Shown piece after piece: positions 36,673 through 45,213 of a stretch of 64,000 nt of DNA. The notes beneath the pieces are model-generated. The model saw nothing but the letters and a program-made list of their open reading frames with translations, searched no databases and was not told the DNA's origin. The translations under genes were made by a program, and so were the position numbers. The stretch comes from CAWGXZ01 sp963826695. Lineage in GTDB: Bacteria > Pseudomonadota > Gammaproteobacteria > Burkholderiales > Burkholderiaceae_C. Within the stretch, counting starts at the first letter, position 1. Every line of letters starts with the position of its first letter. The DNA is taken from contig CAWGXZ010000003.1 in assembly GCA_963826695.1 (NCBI GenBank), positions 372,001 to 436,000 of the forward strand, in the 5' to 3' direction.

Positions 36673-36942
36673 ATGACCCTGAAGAAGACCGATCTCGCGA
36701 GGAACCTCGCGCTCAAGCTGGAAAGCCGGCGCAAGGGCTCGGCCACGCCCGACCGCTTTGCCCAGGGCGCCGCAGCGGCGGCCGACAAGCGTGAACAGCG
36801 CAAGCGTGACGCGGCGGCCGGGCTGGTGCCGTTTGCCTGCAAGCTCCCGGCGGAACTGGTGAAACAGCTTCAGCAACGCGCGACCGACCATCCGGGCGGA
36901 CTCAACGCACTGGCCGCGGAGTTGCTGGCGCGTGGGGACTGA
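36673..36942 (+). CDS. Small basic hypothetical protein
   Basis: 89 residues, strongly basic N-terminal half (LKKTDLARNLALKLESRRK) and a helical C-terminal half (PAELVKQLQQRATDHPGGL). The C-terminal half looks like the partner-facing part of small helical regulators, but I cannot assign a family. It is divergent from yaeQ; a GACAAT -10-like hexamer lies about 40 bases upstream. Codon usage matches its neighbours. Confidence 0.72.
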   Translation: MTLKKTDLARNLALKLESRRKGSATPDRFAQGAAAAADKREQRKRDAAAGLVPFACKLPAELVKQLQQRATDHPGGLNALAAELLARGD

Positions 36943-37002
36943 TGCTTCGCGCGATGGAGTGGTCGTTCGTGCGTTTCTCGCAGCGCGGCCTGACGACAGG
37001 CG

Positions 37003-37030
37003 AAAAAAAACCGCGGCTTTGACCGCGGTT
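37003..37030 (-). terminator. Rho-independent terminator of the cold-shock gene
   Basis: On the minus strand: AACCGCGG, loop TCAAAG, CCGCGGTT, then a run of eight T (including the stem end), 29 bases after the stop codon. Confidence 0.88.
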
Positions 37031-37058
37031 CGTATCGACGGGCTTTCGCCCGCCTGCT

Positions 37059-37268
37059 TTACAGAACGCGAATGTTCGCGGCCTGCAGGCCCTTCTGGCC
37101 CTGCTTGACTTCGAATTCCACTTTCTGGTTTTCGGTCAGCGTCTTGAAACCATTGCCCTGAATGTCACGGAAATGGGCGAAGAGGTCGGCACCGCCTGCG
37201 TCTTGAGCAATGAAGCCGTAGCCCTTGCTTTCGTTGAACCACTTCACGGTACCGGTTTGGGTCGTCAT
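37059..37268 (-). CDS. cspA: Cold-shock domain protein
   Basis: 69 residues. RNP1 KGYGFIAQ and RNP2 LFAHF are present in a single OB fold. It binds single-stranded RNA/DNA as an RNA chaperone. An AGGAAAAAG ribosome site lies just before the ATG. The 289-base gap upstream (37269-37557) has room for the long structured leader usual for csp genes; hairpins such as GGGATT/AATCCC (37345-37360) are visible in it, but no confident promoter. Confidence 0.95.
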   Translation of the reverse strand: MTTQTGTVKWFNESKGYGFIAQDAGGADLFAHFRDIQGNGFKTLTENQKVEFEVKQGQKGLQAANIRVL

Positions 37269-37557
37269 TTAACTTTTTCCTAACTCTCTGCGAATAATGC
37301 GCGGCACATGCCGTCGCATGCAGCAACACTCAAGAACGTTTCCGGGGATTTGGCAATCCCGCCGCGAGAACCGCGACAGGCTGAGATCACACCACTGGTC
37401 TTGCGCATAACTGTGCGCGGAATGTAACACTTTCGAGCGCGACCTCTACGTCGACACGCCAGCGAAAATACGTCATGTCCAGAAACCAGCTGTCCACCCA
37501 GGCTGCCGCGCCTGCCTTCGCCGCGGCGCCCACGCACCGCGTTTCGGCGCCGTCCCG

Positions 37558-37788
37558 ATGAACCTGATCGATTTCGAAGTTCGTGGCGACCACATCGCCC
37601 TCGACTCGCTGCTCAAGGCGACCGGCCTGGCGCCGAGCGGCGGGGTCGCCAAGGCCATGGTCGCGGGTGGTGGCGTCCAGGTCGACGGTCGCGAGGAGTT
37701 GCGCAAGACGTGCAAGCTCCGGGCGGGACAGACCGTTCAGTTTGCCGATTCCCGCATACGACTTGTGGCGGCGGGAGGTGCTGCATGA
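37558..37788 (+). CDS. S4-domain RNA-binding protein, YbcJ-like
   Basis: 76 residues forming one S4 domain: ALDSLLKATGLAPSGGVAKAM, the V-D-G-R-E-E turn and the RAGQTVQF closing strand. YbcJ-like proteins bind structured RNA; the target is unknown. The gene overlaps the oxygenase gene by 4 bases (ATGA), so the two are coupled. Confidence 0.9.
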   Translation: MNLIDFEVRGDHIALDSLLKATGLAPSGGVAKAMVAGGGVQVDGREELRKTCKLRAGQTVQFADSRIRLVAAGGAA

Positions 37789-38534
37789 GCTTGGCGCCGC
37801 CCCTGGTCCAGGCGTCGGTGCTGCCTGCCGTCCTGCGCGATGCGGGCTATGGCGTCGTCGATGCCGCAGGCGTCGCTCGCCTGGCGGATGTCGGTACGGC
37901 CGATCTGCAGTCGCTCGGCAATGCATGGGATCAGCTGCCACCCGATGGCTACTTGCGCGATGGCGGACGCTACCGGCGGCGGCGCCACGGCTGCTTCATC
38001 GTCGACGGCGCCCAGGTCATTCCGGTTGCCCAGCGCGCGCACTGGCAGCCGGTCGACTACAACGCGCTGCACGGCGGCATCGAGCGCTGGTTCGAGGCAC
38101 TCGACCCACAACTGGCCGGCTCCCCCGCCTGGCCGCGGTTGCTAGCCGGCCTGGGCCGCGTGTGTGGTGCAGTCGCTGGAGCGCAGCGCTGGTTCGTCGA
38201 GGCGCACCAGTTCCGCATCGATGCCGACGGCGGCATCGGCCGTCCGACACCGGAAGGAGCCCACCGCGACGGGGTCGACTTCGTTGCCGTGCTGCTGGTC
38301 GCGCGCCGCGGCGTCAAAGGCGGTGAGACGCGCGTGTTCGAGGCCGAGGGTCCGCAGGGGGTGCGTTTCACGCTCCTCGAACCCTGGTCGATGCTGATGC
38401 TCGACGACGCTCGGGTGATCCACGAATCGACACCGATCCAGCCGCTCGATGCCACGTCGACAGCCGGCAGTGCTTACCGCGACACGCTGGTGCTGACCTT
38501 TCGCGCCGGCGGGTTTCAGGGGCCGGCCGGCTGA
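37785..38534 (+). CDS. 2-oxoglutarate/Fe(II)-dependent oxygenase
   Basis: 249 residues. The 2OG-Fe metal triad is visible: H-R-D in AHRDGVDF (about 155-160), a distal histidine in DARVIHES, and an arginine for 2-oxoglutarate in YRDTLVLTFR near the C-terminus. It belongs to the 2OG-Fe dioxygenase group of DUF2257 type; substrate unknown. The start is set by the ATGA overlap with the S4 gene. Confidence 0.88.
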   Translation: MSLAPPLVQASVLPAVLRDAGYGVVDAAGVARLADVGTADLQSLGNAWDQLPPDGYLRDGGRYRRRRHGCFIVDGAQVIPVAQRAHWQPVDYNALHGGIERWFEALDPQLAGSPAWPRLLAGLGRVCGAVAGAQRWFVEAHQFRIDADGGIGRPTPEGAHRDGVDFVAVLLVARRGVKGGETRVFEAEGPQGVRFTLLEPWSMLMLDDARVIHESTPIQPLDATSTAGSAYRDTLVLTFRAGGFQGPAG

Positions 38535-38537
38535 GAT

Positions 38538-39299
38538 TCAGCTGTCGCGGACGTCGGCAACCACCGTGTCGCCGAAGTCGGGTCGGCGCAGCCAGGCCAG
38601 CACGCGGGCTGCAGCCGCCGCGGGCGACGCCAGTTCTCCGTGTTGTTTCAGGCCGAGAAATCGTTCGCTGTCGGGAAAGCCGCGCGGGTCTGCATGGCGC
38701 AGCTGCGCCTGCATGTCGGTGTCGACGACCCCCGGCGCCAGCGACACGATGCGCGCGCCGTTGCTGCGGCCGCCTTCCTCGAGTGCCACCGCGCGCGAAA
38801 AGTGGTCGAGCCCCGCCTTGGCCGCGCAGTAGGTTGCCGCGCCCGCCATGCTGCGGCGCCCGAGCCCCGAGGAAATGTTGAGAATTCGCCGCCGACCTCG
38901 CCAACGCACGGTTTCGCGCAGGAATGTCGCGCTCAGCAGGATCGGCGCTTCGAGCCCCACTCGCAGCGCGCGCGACAGATCGGCGTCGTCGCTCTCGTGA
39001 ACAGGACCGACGCGGCTGATTACACCGGCGTTGTTGATCAGCGTGGCTTCGGCGAAACGGCCGGTATCGACCGCCTGCAGCCAACCCTCGAGGGCCAGGG
39101 CGACCTCGGCCGGATGCGAGAGATCGCGCCGCCATTGCTCGATGCGCGCACCAGCCGCGCGCGCCCTTGCATTCAGTTCGGGATGCGGCAGCCGGGAGAT
39201 ACAGAGCAGCACCACATTCGGCGCAAGCAATTGCTCGGCGAGCGCCGCTCCGAGCCCGCGCGAAGCGCCGGTCAGGACATAGAGCGCGGCGTCCGGCAT
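38538..39299 (-). CDS. Short-chain dehydrogenase/reductase (benzil-reductase-like)
   Basis: 253 residues. TGASRGLG at about 9-16, N-N-A-G near 91, ISSGLGRR with the active-site serine, and Y-C-A-A-K. The arrangement resembles sepiapterin/benzil reductase-type SDRs. The ATG at 39299 has a GAGG site; an upstream extension of 54 codons runs into the Tim44 terminator and is rejected. It converges on the 2OG-oxygenase gene with 3 bases between stops. Confidence 0.9.
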   Translation of the reverse strand: MPDAALYVLTGASRGLGAALAEQLLAPNVVLLCISRLPHPELNARARAAGARIEQWRRDLSHPAEVALALEGWLQAVDTGRFAEATLINNAGVISRVGPVHESDDADLSRALRVGLEAPILLSATFLRETVRWRGRRRILNISSGLGRRSMAGAATYCAAKAGLDHFSRAVALEEGGRSNGARIVSLAPGVVDTDMQAQLRHADPRGFPDSERFLGLKQHGELASPAAAAARVLAWLRRPDFGDTVVADVRDS

Positions 39300-39371
39300 G
39301 GTGCCTTCGCCTCGGGTTCGAAGACTCACCGGCGGTTTCCCAGAACGGGCAAGGCTGCAGAACGGAACATG

Positions 39372-39395
39372 AAAATGGCCCGCGAGCGGGCCATT
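39372..39395 (-). terminator. Rho-independent terminator of the Tim44-like gene
   Basis: AATGGCCC and GGGCCATT pair around GCTCGC (minus strand), followed by TTTC. It lies 41 bases after the Tim44-like stop codon. Confidence 0.7.
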
Positions 39396-39435
39396 GGGCA
39401 AGGGCGTCGCCACGACAGCGACGCATTTTGCTGTT

Positions 39436-40404
39436 TCATCCGCGCTGCTGGATGCCCGCAATCAACCAGCCGCCGTCACCGCGAGTCGGCTTGGTCAGGT
39501 GCCAGACCTCGTCGAAGCGATTGGGCGTCGCACCGGCTTCCTCGCGAATCAGTCCGTGGAACCGCACGCTGGCAATCTGGCGTTCGGCTTCCTCGGCGAC
39601 ATCGAGCACCTCGGCAGCGACCTCGACCACGTCGGTCTGCTGCGCCGCGCCAGAACGCTCCTGCAGGTCGAGCCGAGCGGCTGCGAACATCTCCGGTGTC
39701 GTGAAGCGACGCAAATCATCGAGGTCGCCGGCGTCGTTCGCCGCCTGCAGCCGGATGAAGATCAGCTTGGCAATGCGCTCGAACTCCGGCACATCGAAGC
39801 CGGCTGGAACCGTCCGCGCCGGTGCAGCCGTGGATGCAAGGCTGCCAGCGACTGCGGCGCCGCCGACCGCAGTGCCCGACGCTGGGCTGAGACCCTGTTT
39901 GAGCATCGGCTCGCCAGCCGCCGCAGTCGACTGCCACGCCTGCTGTGCCGGGCTGGCCGAATGCGATGCGGCGCCGCCGGCGCCCGCCATGGCCATGCCG
40001 CCGGTGCCGCGCGATTTCGTGCCGAATCGATTCATCAGGAAGCGGATGGCGACAACCGCCACGACCGCCAGCAGCGCAAGCATCATGAAATTGGCCAGGC
40101 CTTCGCCGAAGCCGAAGTGGCTGGCGAGGGCCGCGAGTCCGAGGCCCGCTGCCAGGCCGGCAAGCGGCCCCATCCACGAACGCTTCGGTGCGGCAGCTGC
40201 CGCGGTGGCGCCAGCGGCCGTTGCGGGAGCAGCCTGCGTCGGTGTGGCGGGCCGGGCAGGCACGCTGTCTGGCGTGCTGCGCGCCGGCAGGCTGCGCTGC
40301 ATTCCCTGCGAGCCACCGCCGCCGAGCCGCCTGGCCTCACTGTCCATCGGCACCACCGCGGTCGAAATCGCAATGACCAAGGCACCCAACCACCAGGTTT
40401 TCAT
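39436..40404 (-). CDS. Tim44-like domain membrane protein
   Basis: 322 residues. A signal-anchor (MKTWWLGALVIAIST) is followed by the R-R-L-G-G-G-G-S motif, an Ala/Pro-rich linker, two short hydrophobic segments near residues 80-120 and a C-terminal Tim44-like alpha/beta domain (FERIAKLIFIRLQAANDAGDLDDLRRFTTPEMFA). Widespread in betaproteobacteria, of unknown function; Tim44-like domains bind membranes. An AGGA site precedes the ATG. Confidence 0.9.
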   Translation of the reverse strand: MKTWWLGALVIAISTAVVPMDSEARRLGGGGSQGMQRSLPARSTPDSVPARPATPTQAAPATAAGATAAAAAPKRSWMGPLAGLAAGLGLAALASHFGFGEGLANFMMLALLAVVAVVAIRFLMNRFGTKSRGTGGMAMAGAGGAASHSASPAQQAWQSTAAAGEPMLKQGLSPASGTAVGGAAVAGSLASTAAPARTVPAGFDVPEFERIAKLIFIRLQAANDAGDLDDLRRFTTPEMFAAARLDLQERSGAAQQTDVVEVAAEVLDVAEEAERQIASVRFHGLIREEAGATPNRFDEVWHLTKPTRGDGGWLIAGIQQRG

Positions 40405-40539
40405 ATCGTCCTGCTCCGCTTTCTATGAGTCGATTGTCTGCAGCCCGCCACGCGAGCGCTTGCAGTGTGCACCACAAGCCGCGGCGCACGCTGCATAGGT
40501 TGCTGTCGATCGGGCAAAGTTCAAGCCGCGTGGGGGCCG

Positions 40540-41868
40540 TCAACGTCGAGCCGTGACCCGCCAAACCGCATTCCCGACATCGTCGGCCACGAGCAGCCCG
40601 CCCCGCCGGTCGACCGCGACGCCGACCGGCCGGCCGCGCGCCTCGCCCGCAGCGGACAGAAACCCGGTCAGCACGTCGCGCGGGGGGCCGGCGGGTCGGC
40701 CACCGGCAAAGGGCACGTGAACGACCTTGTAGCCGCTCGGCGGCCGTCGGTTCCACGAGCCGTGCTGGCCGATGAACATGCCGCTGGCCAACGCCGGGTC
40801 GCCGAAGCCCTGTGCCCAGGCCAGCCCGAGCGACGCCGTATGCGCGCCGAGCGCGTAGTCCGGCACCCGGGCCACAGTGACGAGGTCAGGCCGTGGGGGT
40901 TGGACGCGCGTGTCGACGTGCTGGCCGAAGTAGCTGTAAGGCCAGCCGTAGAAAGCGCCGTCTTGAACCGCCGTCAGGTAGTCAGGCACCAGGTCGCTGC
41001 CGAGTTCGTCGCGCTCGTTGACCACGGTCCAGAGCACGCCGCTTGTCGGTTCCCAGGCCATGCCGTTCGGATTTCGCAGGCCCGAGGCAAACAAGCGCCG
41101 CGTTCCCAACCGCAGGTCGACTTCGTGGATGGCTGCGCGATCGGCCTCTACGGCCATTCCATGCTCTGCCACGTTGCTGTTCGAGCCGACGGTCACGTAA
41201 AGCTTGGTGCCGTCTGGCGAGGCGATCAGCGCCTTGGTCCAGTGATGGTTGCGCGGGCCCGCGGGCAGGTCGACGACGCGTACCGGCGCCGATCCGGCCT
41301 TCGTCTGGCCTTCGACATAAGGAAGCCGGACGATCGCGTCGGTGTTGGCGATGTAGAGCTGCCCGTCGGCCAGCGCCATGCCGAACGGCGAGTTCAAGCC
41401 TTCGACAAAGCTGCTGCGCAGCTCGGCAACGCCGTCGCCATCGGCGTCGCGCAACAGGGTGATGCGGTTGGCGCTCGGTGTCCCGGAGCCGGCACGCTTC
41501 ATCAGCAGGCCCATCACCCAGGCACGCGGACCGGTCTCCGCCGGCTTGGGCGGTGCATCGCTCTCTGCGACCAGCACGTCGCCATTGGGCAGCACGTGCA
41601 GCCAGCGCGGATGCTGCAGTCCGGTGGCGAAGGCACTGACGGCTGCACCTGCCATCGGCGTCGGCGCTTCGCCGACGCTCCAGCCGACCGCGGGTGCAAC
41701 CTTGACGGTCGGCACCAGCGACCGGTTGGGCGGCGGAAGTGTCGGCGTGGGGCCGATGCCGGCGGCCTCCGGCAGGCGGGCTGTCTCGCCGCAAGCCGCA
41801 AGCCATGCGGCGAGCAGTGCCGGCAGCAGCAGACGGCCCAGCAGTCGAGGTGAGGAGAGGGGGGTCAT
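40540..41868 (-). CDS. PQQ-type sorbosone dehydrogenase-like lipoprotein
   Basis: 442 residues. A lipoprotein signal (LLGRLLLPALLAAWLAAC, lipobox cysteine near 26) is followed by a six-bladed beta-propeller of the soluble glucose/L-sorbosone dehydrogenase family: NGDVLVAE, D-A-D-G-D-G calcium loop, NSPFGMAL, NHHWTK, GLRNPNGMAWEP and GQHGSWNR. It would be anchored in the periplasm and oxidise a sugar or alcohol with PQQ. No PQQ synthesis genes are in the window. The 103-codon upstream extension is rejected. Confidence 0.9.
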   Translation of the reverse strand: MTPLSSPRLLGRLLLPALLAAWLAACGETARLPEAAGIGPTPTLPPPNRSLVPTVKVAPAVGWSVGEAPTPMAGAAVSAFATGLQHPRWLHVLPNGDVLVAESDAPPKPAETGPRAWVMGLLMKRAGSGTPSANRITLLRDADGDGVAELRSSFVEGLNSPFGMALADGQLYIANTDAIVRLPYVEGQTKAGSAPVRVVDLPAGPRNHHWTKALIASPDGTKLYVTVGSNSNVAEHGMAVEADRAAIHEVDLRLGTRRLFASGLRNPNGMAWEPTSGVLWTVVNERDELGSDLVPDYLTAVQDGAFYGWPYSYFGQHVDTRVQPPRPDLVTVARVPDYALGAHTASLGLAWAQGFGDPALASGMFIGQHGSWNRRPPSGYKVVHVPFAGGRPAGPPRDVLTGFLSAAGEARGRPVGVAVDRRGGLLVADDVGNAVWRVTARR

Positions 41869-41931
41869 CGAGGCCTCGGGAGTCGCATTGCACCGAGTCT
41901 CGCACGCTGCGGAGCAGCCAGCCGGCCTGCG

Positions 41932-41937
41932 GATAAT
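41932..41937 (+). promoter_or_regulatory. -10-like hexamer upstream of a short leader ORF
   Basis: GATAAT ends 6 bases before an ATG at 41944, the same geometry as the leaderless starts elsewhere in the window. Confidence 0.4.
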
Positions 41938-41943
41938 CCGGTG

Positions 41944-42042
41944 ATGAACCTCCTGCACCGGCCCGTGCGATGGACGCCAGCCGGGCGTTGCGTTGCGGCG
42001 GCACGAGCGTCGCGCGCCGTGGCTGGGCGAAACGCGTGCTGA
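41944..42042 (+). CDS. Possible 32-residue leader peptide before the ABC exporter
   Basis: A short frame opens at an ATG placed exactly where a leaderless transcript would begin and stops at TGA 42040-42042, overlapping the likely GTG start of the exporter (42036) by 7 bases. The peptide is Arg/Ala-rich and not recognised. It may couple translation of the exporter, or the spacing may be chance. Confidence 0.3.
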   Translation: MNLLHRPVRWTPAGRCVAAARASRAVAGRNAC

Positions 42043-43910
42043 GCTGGTTCGAGCGCGGCGTCGACCCCTATCCGGCCGAACTCCGCGAGCGCCTGCCGAA
42101 TCGACTGCTGCCGTTCCTGTGGGCCTGCAGCCGCGGTGCACGGCCGTTCCTGCTGGCGCTGACGCTGCTGACCGCACTCACCGGCGCGTTCGAGGCGCTG
42201 CTTTTCAGCATGCTCGGCAGCATCGTCGACTGGCTTGGCGAGTCGCCGCCGGCCCAGTTCTGGGCCAGCCGACGTGGCGAGCTGATGCTGCTTGCCGGCG
42301 TGGTGCTGGCCAGCCCGCTGCTGGTTGCGCTGCAGACGATCGTCAAGCACCAGGCGCTCGCCGGCAACTTCGCGATGCTGTTGCGCTGGAACTTCCATCG
42401 GCTGCTGCTCGGCCAGAGCATCGGCTTCTTCCAGGACGAGTTTGCCGGGCGCATCGCGACCAAGGTCATGCAGACCGCCCTGGCCGTTCGCGACACCTGG
42501 TTGATCGGGGCCGAGATTCTGGTCTTCATGGCGGTTCACCTGATCACCCTGACGGCGATCGCCGCCAGCTTCCACCGCTGGCTGCTGCTGCCCTTTTTCG
42601 GCTGGATGCTGCTCTACGCGGCTGCCGTGGGCTATTTCGTGCCCCGTCTGGGGCGGGTTGCTGCGGTGCAGGCCGATGCCCGGTCGCTGATGGCCGGCCG
42701 TATCACCGATGCCTATACCCACATTGCGACCGTCAAGCTGTTCTCGCACACCCAGCGCGAGGCTGGCCACGCCCGCCGCGCGATGCAGGCGTTCATGCGT
42801 CCGGTACACCGCCAGATGCGGCTCGTCAGCGGATTCGACGTCGTCAACCATGCGCTCAGCATGCTGCTCGTGGCCAGCACCGCCGGACTCTCGCTGTGGC
42901 TCTGGTCGCGCGGCGAGGTCGGCGTCGGCGCCGTTGCTGCAGCCACGGCAATGGCCTTGCGCCTGAGCGGCATCGCCCATTGGGTGATGTGGGAGGTGGC
43001 ATCGTTGTTCGAGCATCTCGGCACGGTCCACGACGGCATGCGGCTGCTGTCGCGCCAGCGACTGGTGCTCGACGCGCCCGGCGCGCAGCCGCTGGTGGTG
43101 CGCCGTGGCGAAGTGCGACTCGAAGAGGTCGCCTTCGGCTACCCGGGTGGCGAGGCGGTGGTCCGCGGCGTGTCGCTGCTGATTCGGCCGGGCGAGAAGA
43201 TCGGTCTGGTCGGCCGTTCGGGCGCAGGCAAGTCGACACTGGTGAACCTGCTGCTGCGCCTGCACGACCTGGATGGCGGCCGCATCCTGATCGACGGCCG
43301 GGACATTGCCGAGGTGACGCAGGAAAGCCTGCGGGCGCAGGTCGGCGTGGTGACGCAGGACACGTCGCTGCTGCATCGCAGCGTGCGCGAAAACATCGCC
43401 TATGGCCGGCAGGACGCCCGCGACGACGAGGTGCGCCGCGCCGCCGAGCGCGCCGAGGCCCACACCTTCATCACCGAGCTGGTCGACCCTGCCGGGTGCC
43501 GCGGCTACGACGCGCAAGTCGGCGAGCGCGGCGTGCGCCTTTCGGGTGGGCAGCGCCAGCGTATCGCCATCGCGCGCGTGATGCTCAAGAACGCGCCGAT
43601 CCTGCTGCTCGACGAAGCGACCAGTGCGCTCGATTCGGAAGTGGAGGCGGCGATCCAGGCGAGTCTCTACCGGCTGATGGAGGGCAAGACGGTGATTGCG
43701 ATCGCGCACCGGCTGTCGACGATTGCCGCCATGGACCGGCTGGTGGTGCTCGACGCGGGCCGCATCGTCGAGAGCGGCGACCATCGCAGCCTGGTCGCCG
43801 CCGGGGGTCTGTATGCACGCCTCTGGGCACGGCAAAGCGGCGGCTTCATCGGCGAGGACACGGGCGAGGACAGCGCCGGGCCGGCGCAGCCGGGCTCCGC
43901 GCCGGCCTGA
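42036..43910 (+). CDS. ABC exporter, fused permease and ATPase
   Basis: 624 residues from GTG 42036. A six-helix exporter membrane domain (about 30-330) precedes the ATPase: Walker A GRSGAGKST at 393-401, signature LSGGQ at 502, Walker B ending D526-E527. The typical N-terminus of this betaproteobacterial half-transporter group is (M)L-x-W/F-F-E-x-x-V-D-P-Y-P, which matches the GTG start; an ATG at 41970 would add 22 residues. Substrate unknown (lipid, peptide or drug). It works as a dimer in the inner membrane. Confidence 0.9.
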   Translation: MLSWFERGVDPYPAELRERLPNRLLPFLWACSRGARPFLLALTLLTALTGAFEALLFSMLGSIVDWLGESPPAQFWASRRGELMLLAGVVLASPLLVALQTIVKHQALAGNFAMLLRWNFHRLLLGQSIGFFQDEFAGRIATKVMQTALAVRDTWLIGAEILVFMAVHLITLTAIAASFHRWLLLPFFGWMLLYAAAVGYFVPRLGRVAAVQADARSLMAGRITDAYTHIATVKLFSHTQREAGHARRAMQAFMRPVHRQMRLVSGFDVVNHALSMLLVASTAGLSLWLWSRGEVGVGAVAAATAMALRLSGIAHWVMWEVASLFEHLGTVHDGMRLLSRQRLVLDAPGAQPLVVRRGEVRLEEVAFGYPGGEAVVRGVSLLIRPGEKIGLVGRSGAGKSTLVNLLLRLHDLDGGRILIDGRDIAEVTQESLRAQVGVVTQDTSLLHRSVRENIAYGRQDARDDEVRRAAERAEAHTFITELVDPAGCRGYDAQVGERGVRLSGGQRQRIAIARVMLKNAPILLLDEATSALDSEVEAAIQASLYRLMEGKTVIAIAHRLSTIAAMDRLVVLDAGRIVESGDHRSLVAAGGLYARLWARQSGGFIGEDTGEDSAGPAQPGSAPA

Positions 43911-43983
43911 AGGTCGGCATCGCCACGCGCCTGGGAAGCCCGTTTGCTAGTCGCGTCCCACATCGTCTTGCAAGAGGAACCCT

Positions 43984-44202
43984 ATGAATACATTGAATCT
44001 CGCGCGCCTGATCGCTACCACTGCAGCGGTGGCGGCTCTGGCCGGCTGCTCCGGCATGTCCCGCCAGGACCAGGGAACCCTCGGGGGCGCAGCCCTCGGC
44101 GGGGTGGCTGGCTCGGTTCTGACCAACGGCAGCACCGTGGGCACGGTCGGCGGCGCCGTGCTCGGCGGCGTGGTTGGGCGCGAAACCCAGAAGAACAAGT
44201 AA
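43984..44202 (+). CDS. Glycine-zipper 2TM lipoprotein
   Basis: 72 residues. Lipobox L-A-G-C (cysteine at 22) and a glycine-zipper hairpin GGAALGGVAGSVLTNGS followed by GTVGGAVLGGVVG. It resembles small outer-membrane SlyB/OsmB-like proteins that support envelope integrity. An AGAGGAA ribosome site sets the ATG. Followed by a large palindrome before minC. Confidence 0.9.
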   Translation: MNTLNLARLIATTAAVAALAGCSGMSRQDQGTLGGAALGGVAGSVLTNGSTVGTVGGAVLGGVVGRETQKNK

Positions 44203-44228
44203 TCCCACTCGTCACGGCCTGCCCGAGG

Positions 44229-44280
44229 CCGTGCGCTTGCACGGACAACGGCGCGCGAATTTCGCGCGCCGTTGTCCGTG
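44229..44280 (+). repeat. Large perfect palindrome with an overlapping alternative stem
   Basis: 19-base arms (44240-44258 and 44262-44280) form a perfect inverted repeat around ATT. A smaller stem, CCGTGC 44229-44234 with GCACGG 44239-44244, shares bases with the left arm, so the two structures exclude each other. No T run follows on the plus strand, so it is not a classic terminator. It lies between the glycine-zipper gene and minC. Confidence 0.6.
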
Positions 44281-44382
44281 GTGGTCTGCAGTGGAAAGTA
44301 TCTGCCTGCCACGACGACTCGCCTTCGGCCGTCTGTAAACTCGCCCCCTTTTGGTCTGGCATCCCCGCATGCCGCTGTATCG

Positions 44383-45186
44383 ATGGCCGAGGTGAGCGAA
44401 CTTTTCGAACTGCGCAGTGCCTCGATGACGCTCGTGGCATTGGTCCTGCGCAGCGTCGATCTCGACGGCTTGGAGGCGAGTCTCGATGCTCGGCTGCGTG
44501 ACACGCCCGAGCTCTTCAGCGACGACGCCGTGATGCTCGACCTGTCGCCGGTCGAATCCGAAGCCGCGCCGCTCGACTTCGAGCGTCTTCTGGCGCTGCT
44601 GCGCAGCCGGAGGATGCTTCCGGTGGCCGTGCGGGGTGGCAGTCCTGCACAGATGGCTGCTGCGTTGCAGGCCGGTCTTGCTGCTGTTCCCAACGCCCCG
44701 GTCGTGCGCGAGGCCACTCGCAAGGATGTGGCAGCCGAGGGCAATTCGACGGTCCAGGCAACCACCGGGACACCGCCCCCGACACCCGTCACACTTCCGC
44801 CGGACGCGCCGCCCACGGAGCCCGGAGAGACCCTGCCCGCTGGGCGACCGCTCCATGTCGCGCTGGTTGTCGACCGGCCGTTGCGGTCCGGCCAGCAGGT
44901 CTACGCACGCGGTGGCGACCTCGTCGTTTTGGCGGCGGTGAACTTCGGTGCCGAGGTGATTGCCGACGGCAGCATCCACGTTTACGCGCCCTTGCGCGGC
45001 AAGGCGATCGCCGGTGCCAAGGGCAACGCCGCGGCGCGCATTTTTTCGACCTGCATGGACGCCGAACTGGTGTCGATCGCAGGCACCTACCGCACGACGG
45101 AAAATCCGCTGCCGAGCGACGTTGTCGGCAAGCCCGCGCAGATTCGGCTCGACGGCGAGCGGCTCGTCTTCGAGCCGCTCGGCTGA
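44383..45186 (+). CDS. minC: Septum site-determining protein MinC
   Basis: 267 residues. The N-terminal FtsZ-antagonist domain (FELRSASMTLVALVLRS) is linked by a Pro-rich stretch (about 135-165) to the C-terminal beta-helix that binds MinD (VYARGGDLVVLAAVNFGAEV...GKAIAGAKG). It blocks FtsZ rings away from midcell. The frame extends 37 codons upstream, but the ATG at 44383 fits the family start. Confidence 0.95.
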   Translation: MAEVSELFELRSASMTLVALVLRSVDLDGLEASLDARLRDTPELFSDDAVMLDLSPVESEAAPLDFERLLALLRSRRMLPVAVRGGSPAQMAAALQAGLAAVPNAPVVREATRKDVAAEGNSTVQATTGTPPPTPVTLPPDAPPTEPGETLPAGRPLHVALVVDRPLRSGQQVYARGGDLVVLAAVNFGAEVIADGSIHVYAPLRGKAIAGAKGNAAARIFSTCMDAELVSIAGTYRTTENPLPSDVVGKPAQIRLDGERLVFEPLG

Positions 45187-45213
45187 CGCCCCACCACAAA
45201 GGAACCGCCCTAC

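Noticed and set aside
44240..44280. Palindrome as the rho-independent terminator of the glycine-zipper gene
   Set aside because: The stem is excellent but no T run follows on either strand, so I listed it as an inverted repeat only.
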